Source: Yersinia aldovae ATCC 35236
GTDB taxonomy: Bacteria > Pseudomonadota > Gammaproteobacteria > Enterobacterales > Enterobacteriaceae
Assembly (NCBI RefSeq): GCF_000173735.1
Contig: NZ_ACCB01000010.1
Location: 1-64,000 of the forward strand
Direction: 5' to 3'
DNA length: 64,000 nucleotides
Numbering within the stretch: the first letter of the stretch is position 1; every line of letters starts with the position of its first letter. A model generated the notes under the pieces. That model searched no databases, was not told the origin of the DNA, and saw only the letters and a list, made by a program, of their open reading frames with translations. Below, one piece after another: positions 1 through 14,178 of this stretch. The position numbers and the translations under genes are program-made.

Positions 1-107
1 AAAATAGCGTAATGTGCCGCAGTTCATACGTAATCAATTGCATCTGCTGGCGGGAGCCGGTATCACTATTTACAGCACATGTTTATGCGTAATGATCAGG
101 AGAAAAT

Positions 108-1625
108 ATGTCCGGGATCGACTTTAGGCAGAAAATCAGTTTTCAGCGGCCATTTGGTAAATCCAGCTCGGCAGAAGATGAATACGAGATCACCAGAGTG
201 TTTGAAAGTGATCGTGGCAGGATAGTTAATTCTGCCGCTATCCGGCGTTTGCAGCAAAAAACGCAGGTATTCCCATTGGAGCGCAATGCCGCAGTACGTA
301 GTCGCTTAACCCATTCGCTGGAGGTGCAGCAGGTGGGGCGTTATATCGCCAAAGAGATCCTAAATCGCTTTAAGCAGGATAAAAAAATCACCGCTTATGG
401 TTTGGATAAACTGCTTGATCCTTTTGAAAGTATTGTCGAAATGGCTTGCCTGATGCATGACATTGGCAACCCTCCGTTTGGTCATTTTGGTGAATCGGCT
501 ATTAATAACTGGTTTACCAAACAGATGGACCCTAATGGCGGTGGTGCTGAACCTAGGGGCAAAGATCAGTGCCTGATTCATGTGCTGAAACTGCGGGAAG
601 GTGAGTCTGAACTTAATATTTTGCGCAGTAAAATCCGTCATGACCTCAGCCAGTTTGAGGGGAATGCACAGGCAATTCGCCTGGTTTACAGCTTATTAAA
701 GCTGAATCTGACTTATGCTCAGGTCGGATGCATTCTTAAATATACCAAACCCGCTTATTGGTCTGCTGATATCCCACCGTCACATCACTATTTGATGAAA
801 AAACCGGGTTTTTATCTGGCCGAAGAACACTATGTTAAAGATTTACGTCGCGAACTCAATATGGGCGAGTTTAACCGTTTTCCTCTAACATATATTATGG
901 AAGCGGCTGATGATATTTCTTATTGTATTGCTGACCTCGAGGATGCTGTCGAAAAAACTATTTTCAGCGTAGAGCAACTTTATGAGCATCTGATGCAGGA
1001 GTGGGGCGAGGTGACTCACGGTGATCTGTTTGATAAAGTCGTCGGTGGTGCATTCCGTCAATTAGGTCGTGGGCAGGGGCGGCGTAGTTCAGAAGATCAA
1101 TTTTTCATGTATTTACGGGTGAATACCGTGGGGAAATTAGTTCCTCATGCCGCACAACGCTTTATTGAACATCTTCCGGCAGTATTTTGTGGTTCGTTTA
1201 ATCAAGCTTTATTAGAAGATTCTAGTCCTGCGTGTAAATTACTGCAAACCTTCAAAAAGGTTGCAGCGAAACACGTATTTAATCATCCGGAAGTAGAACA
1301 GCTTGAATTACAAGGGTATAGAGTAATAAGTGGGTTGCTGGATATTTATAGCCCGCTATTAGCTATGCCGCAAACTGCATTTACCCAATTGGTAGTAGAA
1401 GACACTCACCGCCAGTATCCCATTGAAACTCGGTTGTTCCATAAATTGTCGACGAAACATCGGTTGGCTTATGTTGAATCAACCGAAAATTTACGTAATT
1501 TATCGACTGAACAATATGAGATATATGAATATTATTATCGTGCGCGGCTAATTCAGGATTATATCAGTGGTATGACAGATCTTTATGCTTACGATGAGTA
1601 TCGTCGTTTAATGGCTGCAGAATAA
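108..1625 (+). CDS. dgt: Deoxyguanosinetriphosphate triphosphohydrolase (dGTPase)
   Basis: Hydrolyses dGTP to deoxyguanosine and triphosphate in the cytoplasm, affecting dNTP pools. At 505 residues it has the same length as E. coli Dgt. The HD-domain metal ligands are visible: His69 in RLTHSLEVQ, His117-Asp118 in [11 protein letters not shown], and a later Asp in [17 protein letters not shown] strong ribosome site (AGGAGAA, 98-104) sits 3-4 bases before the ATG, which fixes the start. It is followed after 191 bp by degP, which has its own promoter. The family call is very secure. Confidence 0.97.
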   Translation: MSGIDFRQKISFQRPFGKSSSAEDEYEITRVFESDRGRIVNSAAIRRLQQKTQVFPLERNAAVRSRLTHSLEVQQVGRYIAKEILNRFKQDKKITAYGLDKLLDPFESIVEMACLMHDIGNPPFGHFGESAINNWFTKQMDPNGGGAEPRGKDQCLIHVLKLREGESELNILRSKIRHDLSQFEGNAQAIRLVYSLLKLNLTYAQVGCILKYTKPAYWSADIPPSHHYLMKKPGFYLAEEHYVKDLRRELNMGEFNRFPLTYIMEAADDISYCIADLEDAVEKTIFSVEQLYEHLMQEWGEVTHGDLFDKVVGGAFRQLGRGQGRRSSEDQFFMYLRVNTVGKLVPHAAQRFIEHLPAVFCGSFNQALLEDSSPACKLLQTFKKVAAKHVFNHPEVEQLELQGYRVISGLLDIYSPLLAMPQTAFTQLVVEDTHRQYPIETRLFHKLSTKHRLAYVESTENLRNLSTEQYEIYEYYYRARLIQDYISGMTDLYAYDEYRRLMAAE

Positions 1626-1715
1626 CATATCGAGTGATGGCGAGTTGTCCGTTTAATAAGTTATAGTTTTGTAAAGACGGACAATATTTTTTACTATTGC
1701 TATTATTGGCTCTGT

Positions 1716-1742
1716 GAACTTCATTCCCCATATTTAATCTTA
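1716..1742 (+). promoter_or_regulatory. Probable sigma-E promoter of degP
   Basis: GAACTT at 1716-1721 and TCTTA at 1738-1742 are separated by exactly 16 bases. The sigma-E (RpoE) consensus is GAACTT-N16-TCTGA, so only one base differs. The site is 75 bp upstream of the degP ATG. degP is a classical envelope-stress gene under RpoE control in E. coli, so sequence and context agree. Confidence 0.75.
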
Positions 1743-1816
1743 CTATGCAAGACGTAAGTTTGTTACGTATCATTTAATTGACCCAATTGTTAATTGTATA
1801 GCGAGAACTTGAATAC

Positions 1817-3262
1817 ATGAAAAAAACAACTTTAGTGTTAAGTGCATTGGCATTGAGCATCGGTTTCGCCCTGGGGCCGGTCTCTTCTGCGGTTGCGGCA
1901 GAAACGGCTTCTTCCAGCAGCCAGCAGCTTCCTAGCCTGGCGCCTATGCTAGAGAAAGTCATGCCTTCGGTCGTCAGTATTAATGTAGAAGGCAGCACCC
2001 AGGTTAGCAATGCCGGTGCTGCGGGCCGGATGCCACCACAGTTCCAGCAATTCTTTGGTGATGACTCTCCATTCTGCCAGGATGGTTCGCCGTTCCAAGG
2101 CTCTCCGATGTGTCAGGGGGGGCAGGGCGGTCAAGGTGGTCAGCCAAGTAAACAGGAGTTTCGTTCCCTTGGTTCGGGTGTGATCATTGATGCCGCTAAG
2201 GGTTATGTGGTTACTAATAATCACGTTGTCGATAATGCCACCAAAATCAACGTAAAGTTGAGTGATGGGCGCAGCTATGAAGCAAAAGTGATTGGTAAAG
2301 ATCCACGTACCGATATTGCACTGTTACAGCTCAAAGATGCTAAGAATCTGACTGCGATTAAAATTGCTGATTCTGACCAACTGCGCGTCGGGGATTATAC
2401 CGTTGCTATTGGTAACCCCTATGGGCTGGGTGAAACCGTCACCTCAGGTATCGTGTCGGCCTTGGGACGCAGTGGTTTGAATGTGGAAAACTACGAAAAC
2501 TTTATCCAGACTGACGCTGCGATTAACCGGGGTAACTCTGGCGGTGCGTTGATCAATCTCAACGGTGAGCTGATCGGAATTAACACCGCAATTCTGGCTC
2601 CGGATGGCGGTAATATCGGTATCGGGTTTGCTATCCCAAGTAACATGGTGAAAAACCTGACATCGCAGATGGTTGAGTTCGGCCAAGTGAAACGTGGCGA
2701 ACTGGGCATCATGGGCACAGAGTTGAACTCTGAGCTGGCCAAAGCCATGAAAGTGGATGCACAGAAAGGCGCGTTTATCAGTCAGGTTATACCAAAATCT
2801 GCGGCGGCCAAAGCTGGGATTAAGGCGGGTGATGTGATTGTCAGTATGAACGGTAAAGCCATCAATAGCTTCGCTGGCTTCCGTGCTGAAATCGGTACTT
2901 TACCGGTGGGGAGCAAAATGACGCTGGGCCTGCTGCGTGACGGCAAACCGATCAATGTTGAGGTCACTCTGGAGCAGAGCAGCCAAACTCAGGTTGACTC
3001 CGGCAATCTCTACACCGGCATTGAAGGTGCGGAGTTGAGCAATACTGACGTTAACGGTAAGAAAGGCGTGAAAGTTGATAGCGTGAAAGCGGGGACCGCT
3101 GCGGCACGTATTGGCCTGAAAAAAGGCGATATCATCATGGGGATTAACCAACAACCGGTGCAGAACCTCGGTGAGCTGCGGAAGATCCTCGACACCAAAC
3201 CATCGGTATTGGCATTGAGCATTCAGCGTGGTGATACTTCACTTTATTTATTAATGCAGTAA
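1817..3262 (+). CDS. degP: Periplasmic serine endoprotease / chaperone DegP (HtrA)
   Basis: Degrades or refolds misfolded periplasmic proteins. The 481-residue precursor begins with a clear signal peptide ending near AVAAE (about residue 28). The trypsin-like triad is His136 (TNNHVVD), Asp166 (RTDIALL) and Ser241 (GNSGGAL). A Gln/Gly-rich LA loop with two cysteines (87 and 99) precedes the catalytic core, and two PDZ domains occupy roughly residues 280-380 and 390-480. The two PDZ domains and the long LA loop favour DegP over DegQ or DegS. A sigma-E-type promoter lies upstream and a hairpin terminator follows. Confidence 0.96.
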   Translation: MKKTTLVLSALALSIGFALGPVSSAVAAETASSSSQQLPSLAPMLEKVMPSVVSINVEGSTQVSNAGAAGRMPPQFQQFFGDDSPFCQDGSPFQGSPMCQGGQGGQGGQPSKQEFRSLGSGVIIDAAKGYVVTNNHVVDNATKINVKLSDGRSYEAKVIGKDPRTDIALLQLKDAKNLTAIKIADSDQLRVGDYTVAIGNPYGLGETVTSGIVSALGRSGLNVENYENFIQTDAAINRGNSGGALINLNGELIGINTAILAPDGGNIGIGFAIPSNMVKNLTSQMVEFGQVKRGELGIMGTELNSELAKAMKVDAQKGAFISQVIPKSAAAKAGIKAGDVIVSMNGKAINSFAGFRAEIGTLPVGSKMTLGLLRDGKPINVEVTLEQSSQTQVDSGNLYTGIEGAELSNTDVNGKKGVKVDSVKAGTAAARIGLKKGDIIMGINQQPVQNLGELRKILDTKPSVLALSIQRGDTSLYLLMQ

Positions 3263-3292
3263 CAATGTGATGTAGTGGTGTTGTTACCCTCA

Positions 3293-3330
3293 GGGCACAG
3301 TTAATTTTAGCTGTGCCCCTTTTGTTGTTT
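3293..3330 (+). terminator. Rho-independent terminator after degP
   Basis: GGGCACAG (3293-3300) pairs with CTGTGCCC (3311-3318) across a 10-base loop and is followed by a T-rich stretch. It lies 30 bp after the degP stop and separates degP from the convergent barA gene. Confidence 0.8.
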
Positions 3331-3351
3331 TTACTGGATTAAGTAATGTAA

Positions 3352-6114
3352 CTACGTTGTCGCTACATAGATTTTTGCAGCACTGCGGACGTTATCCATC
3401 TCATCCATCAGTTCAAGCCATTCAGGTTGTAAATCCTGCAAGTTTGTTTGCTTGCGTAACTGCTGCTCAATAGTCAGACACAATTGCCTCAACCGCGGTA
3501 CACCGCTACAGGCACAACTGCCATGAAATTTGTGAATCAGATTCAGAATATCCTCATCATCTGCTCCGGCCAGAATAGCGTCTACACGCAGAGTTACTTG
3601 CGGCATAAACTCTAACAGCATGATTAATAAGTCTTTAGCTAACATTTCTTTATTTGCAGCTTGCCTGACAGCGAGGGGCCAATCTATCGCGCCCTCACGA
3701 CCTGGTGGTGGCGATGATAGCGGCGTAATATCTGTTTTGAGCGGTGGCGGGTTATTATGTTGATAGCGAGACAAAGCCTGTATCAGCCGGGCTTCATCAA
3801 GAGGCTTTGCCAAATAGTCTGCCATACCTAATTTTAATAATTGTTCTTGCTGCCCTCTGACGGCATGAGCGGTGACGGCAATGATAGGGGTGTCCTGATG
3901 ATGTGACATCTGATGAATGATTTCGCTGGCACGGATACCATCAATTTCTGGCATTTGGATATCCATCAAAATGATATCTAAGGTATTTTCACGGGCATAG
4001 GCAATCGCCTTAGCGCCGCTGTCACATAATACGGTCTCTTCAACCAGTTCTTCGAGCAGAGTGCCAATTAATTTCAAGTTAGCGGGGTTGTCGTCAACGG
4101 CCATCACTTTGAAAGGTAACTTAGGCAGTTTATGAGGTTGTTCCAATAGAGGTAATTCACAAGGAGTATCTTCAGATAACAGCAGAGGAATCAATCGATT
4201 AGATGATAATGGCTTAACCAGGCACGCCTTGGCCCCGATTTGCTTAAGTTGTTCTGCTTCCACCTGTGATTGGCTTGGTAGGGCCAAAATAACGCGGTCT
4301 GCGATTTTCAATGCCGCCATCAATTTATCCTGATGAACGGCCATGTTATTACGGAATGGGATTGGCACACCAACTAACGAGAAATCATAATGCTGTGCAG
4401 GCAACTGAGCCAGTGTCGGGCTATGGGTTATCTGCAATGGCGTGACACTGAGCAGGTCTAACGTCGCTCTTGCGGCGGCGGCGTTACGCTCAATATAAGC
4501 CAGTGTCTTCCCTTCTAACCGTGACATATCCGGATGGCGATAGGCGATTGTGTCGTTAAGATCCAATGTGATATAAAATCGGAACGTTGATCCGCGATCC
4601 ACCTGACTGTGGAAACTGATGTCGCCTCCCATCTCTTTGACCAATCTTTCAGTAATTACCAGCCCAAGCCCGGTGCCGCCGTGACGACGCGAAATACTGG
4701 CATCCGCCTGACGAAACGCCTGGAACAACTGAGCCTGTTGCGATTCAGAAATACCGATGCCGGTATCATGTATTTCGACCACTAGCGTGACCTGCTGGCT
4801 GGCGATTGCCCGCACCGCAACCAGAATATCAATATTGCCCTGTTCGGTGAATTTAATCGCATTTCCCAGCAGGTTTGTCACAATTTGCTGCAATCGCATG
4901 GCATCACCGACCACCTGCTCTGGCACGTCATTGTTCACATGCAACGTCAGTTCCAGGCCTTTCTCATGGGCGGTATGTGCCAGCAGGATAACCACTTCAT
5001 CCAGTGCGCCACGCAGTGAGAAAGGGATATGCTCAAGGATCAGCTTCTCGGCTTCCAGCTTGGAAAAGTCCAGCACATCATTAATGATACACAACAGGTT
5101 GTTGGCAGAGCGCTGGATGGTTTGCAAATAGTCGGTTTGTGTCGGCGTCAGTGAGGTCTTCAGCGTTTGACGGGTAAAACCAATCACACCATTGAGTGGT
5201 GTACGCAACTCATGCGACATATTGGCCAGAAACTCCGATTTAATCCGTGCGGCTTCCTGCGCGCGTTTTTTCGCCAGTCCCAACTCGACGTTCTGGATCT
5301 CCATCTGCTCTAATGTTTCGCGTAGATCAGACGTGGCTTGATCGATATTTTGCTGCATCTCTTCGTGATAGGCTGCCAGCGACATTGCCATCGAGTTAAT
5401 GCCATTTTTGAGAATATTCAATTCCCCAAGCATATGCCCTTCAACCCGACTATTTAACTGCCCACGACGAATACGGTCTACAGTATTTACCATATTACGG
5501 ATCGGGCCGGTGACATCGCGCATTAGGCGATAAGCAAACAAAATCGCTACACACATGCAAAACAGCAGTAGTAAGGTGGAAATAAAGACTTCTTTATATT
5601 GTTGTAGGCGTACTGATTGCAGATCCAAATCCATCGCGATATAGCCTAATGGCTTATTAACCTGATTCGGATCTGAAGATCGCTGACTGGTTAAATTAGA
5701 CTCAGCGACGATGGGCATACGCAGGATTAAGGAGTCGCCGCGATAGGAGAGCATTAGTGAGGTGGGAATTGGCTCGCCGTTGGGCAATCTTAATTGTGAG
5801 GAATTGTAATTATAGTTAGATGTGACGAAAAGATTATTATCTGCGTTAAAAACGGATATTGACCGAACAATACTCGAGTGTCTGCGGTGAAGTAGATTAA
5901 TCAACTGGCGAACTGTATCGCGATTACGGAAGGTCATTCCATACTCGCTGGCAACGGCTAGCGGTTCGATAATATTCGTACCCGCGTTAACTACTTGGTT
6001 TTGCAGTTCATTATAGCGATTTACCATAAACGACGTGCTGAGTAACAGCCCAAGAAGCAGCGTGGGGGCCAGGATTAAAATCATCATGCGCGCGCGAAGA
6101 CTGTATTTGGTCAT
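3352..6114 (-). CDS. barA: Hybrid sensor histidine kinase BarA
   Basis: Tripartite inner-membrane kinase of the BarA-UvrY system, which controls CsrB/CsrC small RNAs and so carbon flow, motility and virulence. An open frame extends to 6165, but the start chosen at 6114 ([11 protein letters not shown]) matches the known N-terminus and gives 920 residues against 918 in E. coli. Order: TM1 near residues 10-30, periplasmic sensor, TM2 near 178-195, HAMP, HisKA with phospho-acceptor His301 ([10 protein letters not shown]), HATPase, receiver domain with Asp in [11 protein letters not shown], and a C-terminal Hpt domain ([11 protein letters not shown]). It is divergent from rlmD across 56 bp, as in E. 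coli. Confidence 0.95.
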   Translation of the reverse strand: MTKYSLRARMMILILAPTLLLGLLLSTSFMVNRYNELQNQVVNAGTNIIEPLAVASEYGMTFRNRDTVRQLINLLHRRHSSIVRSISVFNADNNLFVTSNYNYNSSQLRLPNGEPIPTSLMLSYRGDSLILRMPIVAESNLTSQRSSDPNQVNKPLGYIAMDLDLQSVRLQQYKEVFISTLLLLFCMCVAILFAYRLMRDVTGPIRNMVNTVDRIRRGQLNSRVEGHMLGELNILKNGINSMAMSLAAYHEEMQQNIDQATSDLRETLEQMEIQNVELGLAKKRAQEAARIKSEFLANMSHELRTPLNGVIGFTRQTLKTSLTPTQTDYLQTIQRSANNLLCIINDVLDFSKLEAEKLILEHIPFSLRGALDEVVILLAHTAHEKGLELTLHVNNDVPEQVVGDAMRLQQIVTNLLGNAIKFTEQGNIDILVAVRAIASQQVTLVVEIHDTGIGISESQQAQLFQAFRQADASISRRHGGTGLGLVITERLVKEMGGDISFHSQVDRGSTFRFYITLDLNDTIAYRHPDMSRLEGKTLAYIERNAAAARATLDLLSVTPLQITHSPTLAQLPAQHYDFSLVGVPIPFRNNMAVHQDKLMAALKIADRVILALPSQSQVEAEQLKQIGAKACLVKPLSSNRLIPLLLSEDTPCELPLLEQPHKLPKLPFKVMAVDDNPANLKLIGTLLEELVEETVLCDSGAKAIAYARENTLDIILMDIQMPEIDGIRASEIIHQMSHHQDTPIIAVTAHAVRGQQEQLLKLGMADYLAKPLDEARLIQALSRYQHNNPPPLKTDITPLSSPPPGREGAIDWPLAVRQAANKEMLAKDLLIMLLEFMPQVTLRVDAILAGADDEDILNLIHKFHGSCACSGVPRLRQLCLTIEQQLRKQTNLQDLQPEWLELMDEMDNVRSAAKIYVATT

Positions 6115-6170
6115 GGTATTCCAATGTGGGATAATTAATAGCTTACGTAACCGATGCTTAATCAATCAAT

Positions 6171-7502
6171 ATGGCACAATTCTACTCCCCAAACCGATGT
6201 GTGACGACCCACCAAACGATAACGGTGACCGTAAACTCGCTGGACCCATTTGGGCAGGGCGTTGCACGCTATCAGGGAAAAGCTATTTTTATCCCCGGCG
6301 TTTTACCGGGGGAGCAGGCCGAAATTGAGCTGGTTGCACAGAAACGCCAGTATGGGCACGGTAAGCTTAAACGTTTACTTAACCAAAGTTGTGAAAGAGT
6401 CACTCCCCCTTGCCCTCACTTTGGTATTTGTGGAGGCTGTCAACAGCAACATGCCTGTGCTCAATTACAGCGCAATAGCAAAGCAGATGCACTCACCCGA
6501 TTGGTCGCACGGGAAACTGGCGCACACGTCAAATTAGAACCGGTAATCTGTGGCCCAGAGTACGGCTATCGGCGGCGGGCCAGGTTGGCGCTGATGTATC
6601 AGCCTAAACAGCAACGGCTGCAAATGGGTTTTCACCGCACTGAATCCCATAATGTAGTCAGTATAAAACATTGCCCGGTCCTGAGGCCAGAATTGGAGCA
6701 TTTGTTGCAACCGCTCTATCAGTGTTTGTCTGAATTAAAAGCTGTTCGTCGGTTAGGGCATGTAGAGTTGGTGTTAGCTGATAACGGGCCGTTGCTGGTT
6801 TTGCGCCACCTTGATACCCTTAACGAGGTAGACCGTAAGGCTCTGACCGAATTTGCCAAACGGGAACAGATCGCGGTATATCTGGCCGCTAACAGCGACA
6901 GTTTGGAAAAACTGATTGGTGAAGACCCCTATTACCAGATTGACGGTCTACGCTTAGCATTTCACCCGCGGGATTTTATTCAGGTCAATGATGTGGTTAA
7001 CCAGCAAATGGTGGCTCAGGTTATAGAATGGCTTGAAGTCGAGCCGCATGAGCGGGTGTTGGATCTGTTCTGCGGTATGGGTAATTTCACATTGCCACTG
7101 GCGCGACGTGCGCGCAATGTCGTCGGGGTGGAAGGAGTTGCGGCGCTGGTAGCGAATGGGCAATATAATGCCCTGACTAATGGGCTAGCCAACGTGTCAT
7201 TTTTTCATGAGAATCTGGAGTCTGACATTAGCCGCCAGCCGTGGGCGGCGCAAGGTTTCGATAAAGTATTGTTAGATCCCGCTCGCGCAGGTGCTGCCGG
7301 GGTTATGTCACACATAGTCAAACTGGCGCCGAAGCGGGTGGTGTATGTTTCGTGTAATCCCACCACGCTGGCACGGGATAGTCAGGTGCTGTTAGCCGCC
7401 GGTTACCGTCTTGCTCAGGTGCGAATGTTGGATATGTTTCCCCACACCGGGCATCTTGAATCTATGGCGCTGTTTATGCAGGAGCCAGGGGTCGCAAAGT
7501 AG
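6171..7502 (+). CDS. rlmD: 23S rRNA (uracil-1939-C5) methyltransferase RlmD
   Basis: SAM-dependent methyltransferase that makes m5U1939 in 23S rRNA (also called RumA). The 443 residues comprise an N-terminal TRAM domain (about 15-70), an iron-sulfur cluster motif with Cys in [14 protein letters not shown] plus a fourth Cys in KHCPVL, and a C-terminal Rossmann methyltransferase with [10 protein letters not shown]. The catalytic Cys is in [13 protein letters not shown]. The start MAQFYS matches the family, although no strong ribosome site is visible. It is followed 9 bp later by relA. Confidence 0.95.
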   Translation: MAQFYSPNRCVTTHQTITVTVNSLDPFGQGVARYQGKAIFIPGVLPGEQAEIELVAQKRQYGHGKLKRLLNQSCERVTPPCPHFGICGGCQQQHACAQLQRNSKADALTRLVARETGAHVKLEPVICGPEYGYRRRARLALMYQPKQQRLQMGFHRTESHNVVSIKHCPVLRPELEHLLQPLYQCLSELKAVRRLGHVELVLADNGPLLVLRHLDTLNEVDRKALTEFAKREQIAVYLAANSDSLEKLIGEDPYYQIDGLRLAFHPRDFIQVNDVVNQQMVAQVIEWLEVEPHERVLDLFCGMGNFTLPLARRARNVVGVEGVAALVANGQYNALTNGLANVSFFHENLESDISRQPWAAQGFDKVLLDPARAGAAGVMSHIVKLAPKRVVYVSCNPTTLARDSQVLLAAGYRLAQVRMLDMFPHTGHLESMALFMQEPGVAK

Positions 7503-7511
7503 GGAGAAGTT

Positions 7512-9746
7512 ATGGTTGCGGTACGAAGTGCACATTTGAATCCAGCGGGCGAGTTTGCTCTCGACGATTGGATCGCCAGTTTGGGGCTTCCTAATCCGCA
7601 GTCAGGTGAGCGCCTGGCCGAAACCTGGCGGTATTGTGAGCAGCAGACGCAAAACCATCCCGATGCCTCATTGTTGCTGTGGCGCGGCCTTGAAATGGTT
7701 GAAATTCTTTCCACCCTTAGCATGGATAATGACAGTATGCGCGCGGCGCTACTGTTCCCGCTGGTGGATGCCAACGTGGTGGATGAAGCCACGCTGACCG
7801 AACAATTCGGTAAAGGTATTACTTATCTGGTGCACGGTGTGCGCGATATGGATGCCATCCGTCAGTTGAAAGCCACTCATAATGACTCCATGAGCTCTGA
7901 GCAAGTGGATAACGTGCGCCGTATGTTATTGGCGATGGTGGAAGATTTCCGCTGTGTGGTCATCAAACTGGCAGAGCGCATTGCACATTTACGTGAAGTG
8001 AAAGATGCGCCGGAAGACGAACGCGTACTGGCGGCCAAAGAGTGTTCCAATATCTATGCGCCACTGGCTAACCGCTTGGGTATCGGCCAGATAAAGTGGG
8101 AGTTGGAAGACTTCTGCTTCCGCTATTTGCATCCAGATGAATATAAGCAAATCGCCAAATTGCTCCACGAGCGCCGTATCGATCGTGAGCAATTCATTGA
8201 TGATTTTGTAGCCACATTGCACAAAGCAATGGCAGATGAAGGGATCAAAGCCGACATTTATGGTCGCCCCAAGCATATCTACAGTATCTGGCGCAAAATG
8301 CAGAAGAAGTCGCTGGCCTTCGATGAACTGTTTGATGTGCGAGCCGTGCGGGTAGTGGTGGAGCGCTTACAGGATTGCTATGCCGCACTCGGTATTGTCC
8401 ATACCCATTTCCGCCATTTGCCCGATGAATTTGATGATTACGTTGCTAACCCTAAACCCAATGGTTATCAGTCAATTCATACTGTAGTCCTCGGGCCGCG
8501 TGGGAAAACGCTGGAGATTCAGATTCGTACCCGCCAGATGCATGAAGATGCTGAACTGGGGGTTGCTGCCCACTGGAAGTACAAAGAAGGTGCGGTGGCC
8601 GCAGGTCGCTCCGGTTACGAAGGGCGCATTGCCTGGTTACGTAAGCTGATTGCCTGGCAGGAAGAGATGGCAGATTCCGGCGAGATGCTGGATGAAGTGC
8701 GCAGTCAGGTGTTTGACGATCGGGTCTATGTGTTTACGCCGAAAGGCGATGTTATTGATTTACCTGCTGGTTCTACCCCACTCGACTTCGCTTACCATAT
8801 TCATAGCGATGTGGGGCACCGCTGTATTGGGGCTAAAATCAGTGGCCGAATTGTGCCGTTTACTTACCAGTTACAGATGGGTGATCAGATTGAAGTCATC
8901 ACCCAGAAACAGCCTAACCCAAGCCGTGACTGGCTGAATCCTAACCTCGGTTATGTCACTACCAGCCGCGGGCGCTCCAAGATTCATAACTGGTTTAGAA
9001 AACAAGACAGAGACAAGAATATTCTTGCTGGCCGACAGATGTTGGATGACGAGCTGGAGCACATGGATATCAGTCTGAAAGAGGCAGAGAAGCTGCTGGT
9101 GCCGCGCTATAACATGAATTCGATGGATGAAGTGTTGGCGGCTATTGGCGGTGGTGATATTCGTCTGAATCAGATGGTCAACTTCCTGCAAGGCAAATTA
9201 AATAAGCCAACGGCGGAAGAGGCTGATTTAGAGGCATTACGCCATCTGAATAATAAACATCAGCCACCGCCACGCAATGCCAGTAAAGACAGCGGGCGCA
9301 TTGTCGTCGAAGGTGTCGGTAACCTGATGCACCATATTGCGCGCTGCTGCCAGCCTATTCCGGGTGATGAAATTATTGGTTTTATCACCCAAGGTCGCGG
9401 AATATCCATTCACCGCGCCGATTGTGAGCAGCTAGCCGAGTTACAATCCCATGCGCCTGAGCGGATTGTCGATGCGGTTTGGGGGGAGAGCTATTCCAGT
9501 GGCTATTCGCTGGTGGTGCGGGTTACCGCCAATGATCGCAGTGGCTTGTTGCGTGATATCACCACCATTTTGGCGAACGAAAAGGTCAATGTACTGGGGG
9601 TTGCCAGCCGTAGCGATACCAAAAAGATGATGGCAACCATCGATATGGATATCGAGATCTACAATCTACAGGTGCTGGGCAGAGTGTTGGCCAAGCTGAA
9701 TCAGTTGCCGGATGTGATAGATGCCCGTCGGCTCCACGGCAATTAA
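7512..9746 (+). CDS. relA: GTP pyrophosphokinase RelA ((p)ppGpp synthetase I)
   Basis: Ribosome-associated alarmone synthetase of the stringent response, 744 residues as in E. coli. The N-terminal hydrolase region lacks the His-Asp metal pair, as expected for RelA rather than SpoT. The synthetase domain shows GRPKHIYSIWRKMQKK and NPKPNGYQSIHT with the acidic EFDD motif. The TGS domain (about 405-465), the CC motif region (ARCCQPIPGDEI) and a C-terminal ACT domain (about 665-744) follow. The ATG has a good ribosome site (AGGGAGA), 9 bp after rlmD. Confidence 0.97.
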   Translation: MVAVRSAHLNPAGEFALDDWIASLGLPNPQSGERLAETWRYCEQQTQNHPDASLLLWRGLEMVEILSTLSMDNDSMRAALLFPLVDANVVDEATLTEQFGKGITYLVHGVRDMDAIRQLKATHNDSMSSEQVDNVRRMLLAMVEDFRCVVIKLAERIAHLREVKDAPEDERVLAAKECSNIYAPLANRLGIGQIKWELEDFCFRYLHPDEYKQIAKLLHERRIDREQFIDDFVATLHKAMADEGIKADIYGRPKHIYSIWRKMQKKSLAFDELFDVRAVRVVVERLQDCYAALGIVHTHFRHLPDEFDDYVANPKPNGYQSIHTVVLGPRGKTLEIQIRTRQMHEDAELGVAAHWKYKEGAVAAGRSGYEGRIAWLRKLIAWQEEMADSGEMLDEVRSQVFDDRVYVFTPKGDVIDLPAGSTPLDFAYHIHSDVGHRCIGAKISGRIVPFTYQLQMGDQIEVITQKQPNPSRDWLNPNLGYVTTSRGRSKIHNWFRKQDRDKNILAGRQMLDDELEHMDISLKEAEKLLVPRYNMNSMDEVLAAIGGGDIRLNQMVNFLQGKLNKPTAEEADLEALRHLNNKHQPPPRNASKDSGRIVVEGVGNLMHHIARCCQPIPGDEIIGFITQGRGISIHRADCEQLAELQSHAPERIVDAVWGESYSSGYSLVVRVTANDRSGLLRDITTILANEKVNVLGVASRSDTKKMMATIDMDIEIYNLQVLGRVLAKLNQLPDVIDARRLHGN

Positions 9747-9909
9747 GTTTTTGATCTGGACGGCTACTGCGCTTTGGCATATTGATATTGGGCAGTGCTC
9801 GCCCTCCTCATGTACTACGTGTACATTCCGGGGGCTGTGCGCTGGCCGCAATCAATCTGCCTGCGCTCGCTACGCCTCAAATTTTTTTAAAAAAAGTGAA
9901 TAAATTCAG
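9747..9909. other. relA-mazG spacer with repeat-like sequence
   Basis: A 163-bp non-coding gap. It contains a short palindromic patch (TGTACTACGTGTACA near 9811-9826) within GC-rich sequence that reads like a dispersed intergenic repeat, then a T7/A7 stretch before mazG. No second copy was noticed in this window, so repeat status is only suspected. Confidence 0.3.
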
Positions 9910-10752
9910 ATGACCCAGCCAGTAACTACCCCTGCTACCACCGCTTTAGCACTACAACGTTTGCTGGATATTATGCGTACTTTGCGCGATCCGGCGCATG
10001 GCTGTCCGTGGGATCGTAAACAGACGTTTGACACCATCGCTCCCTATACATTAGAAGAAACCTATGAGGTGCTTGACGCGATTCAGCGCAAGGATTTTGA
10101 CGATTTACGTGATGAATTGGGGGATTTGCTGTTTCAGGTGGTGTTTTATGCACAGATGGGGCAGGAGCAAGGGCTATTTGCGTTCGATGATGTTTGTCAT
10201 GCCATCTGCGATAAACTGGAACGTCGCCATCCACATGTATTCCCTGATGCGCCGCAAAACGTTTCAGACGCTATAATTAGCAGTGACACTGCATTGGCAG
10301 GGTGGGAGTCGCGTAAAGCCGAAGAAAGGGCGGAGAAGGCATTATATTCGGCATTAGATGATATCCCTGACGCGCTGCCCGCGCTGATGAAAGCGCATAA
10401 AATCCAGCAGCGTTGCGCATCAGTCGGTTTTGATTGGGACACTCTGGGGCCGGTGCTGGATAAAGTCTACGAAGAGATCGATGAAGTGATGTTCGAAGCT
10501 CACCAGGTAGTGGTGGATGAAGAGAAGTTGGGTGAGGAAATTGGTGATTTACTGTTTGCCACCGTTAACTTATCTCGCCATTTAGGCCATAAAGCTGAAA
10601 ATGCCTTACAGGCGGCAAATCGTAAGTTTGAACGTCGTTTTCGTCAGGTAGAACAAATAGTTACGGCGTCAGGTAAGACTATGGAGAGCGCGACATTGGA
10701 TGAAATGGAATCTGCCTGGCAGCAAGTTAAAAAGCAAGAAACTGAAATGTAA
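9910..10752 (+). CDS. mazG: Nucleoside triphosphate pyrophosphohydrolase MazG
   Basis: Hydrolyses NTPs and dNTPs to monophosphate plus pyrophosphate. It is linked to lowering ppGpp and to removal of aberrant nucleotides. At 280 residues it is slightly longer than the 263 of E. coli. Two tandem MazG modules are visible: the first with EETYEVLDAI and DELGDLLFQVVFYAQM, the second with EEIDEVMFEA and EEIGDLLFATVNLSRHL, both carrying the EExxE/ExxD metal-binding pattern. It follows relA in the usual enterobacterial order. Confidence 0.95.
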   Translation: MTQPVTTPATTALALQRLLDIMRTLRDPAHGCPWDRKQTFDTIAPYTLEETYEVLDAIQRKDFDDLRDELGDLLFQVVFYAQMGQEQGLFAFDDVCHAICDKLERRHPHVFPDAPQNVSDAIISSDTALAGWESRKAEERAEKALYSALDDIPDALPALMKAHKIQQRCASVGFDWDTLGPVLDKVYEEIDEVMFEAHQVVVDEEKLGEEIGDLLFATVNLSRHLGHKAENALQAANRKFERRFRQVEQIVTASGKTMESATLDEMESAWQQVKKQETEM

Positions 10753-10809
10753 GGTGTTTTAATTCATTTGATGGATGGTTGTTGAATTTTAATTGCGCTA
10801 ATGCATTGA

Positions 10810-13975
<3,166 letters not shown>

Positions 13976-14012
13976 TTACTGCGCTCTACCTTCTGTAAAA
14001 CAGTTTGTTGAT

Positions 14013-14039
14013 AACCCACCTTAATAGGTGGGTTTTTTT
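14013..14039 (+). terminator. Terminator after eno
   Basis: CCCACC (14015-14020) pairs with GGTGGG (14027-14032) across TTAATA, followed by seven T. This is a classical intrinsic terminator 40 bp after the eno stop. Confidence 0.9.
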
Positions 14040-14178
14040 ATGGATTTATTTTTGTGGTAAAGAATAATAATACTTATAAAGATAATTTGAGATGGAATTA
14101 AATCGGTTTTAGGTAGAATGGCTTGGCATAGACTATATGAAAGATATTCTACCTATTCACTAATTTATAAGGATTTAT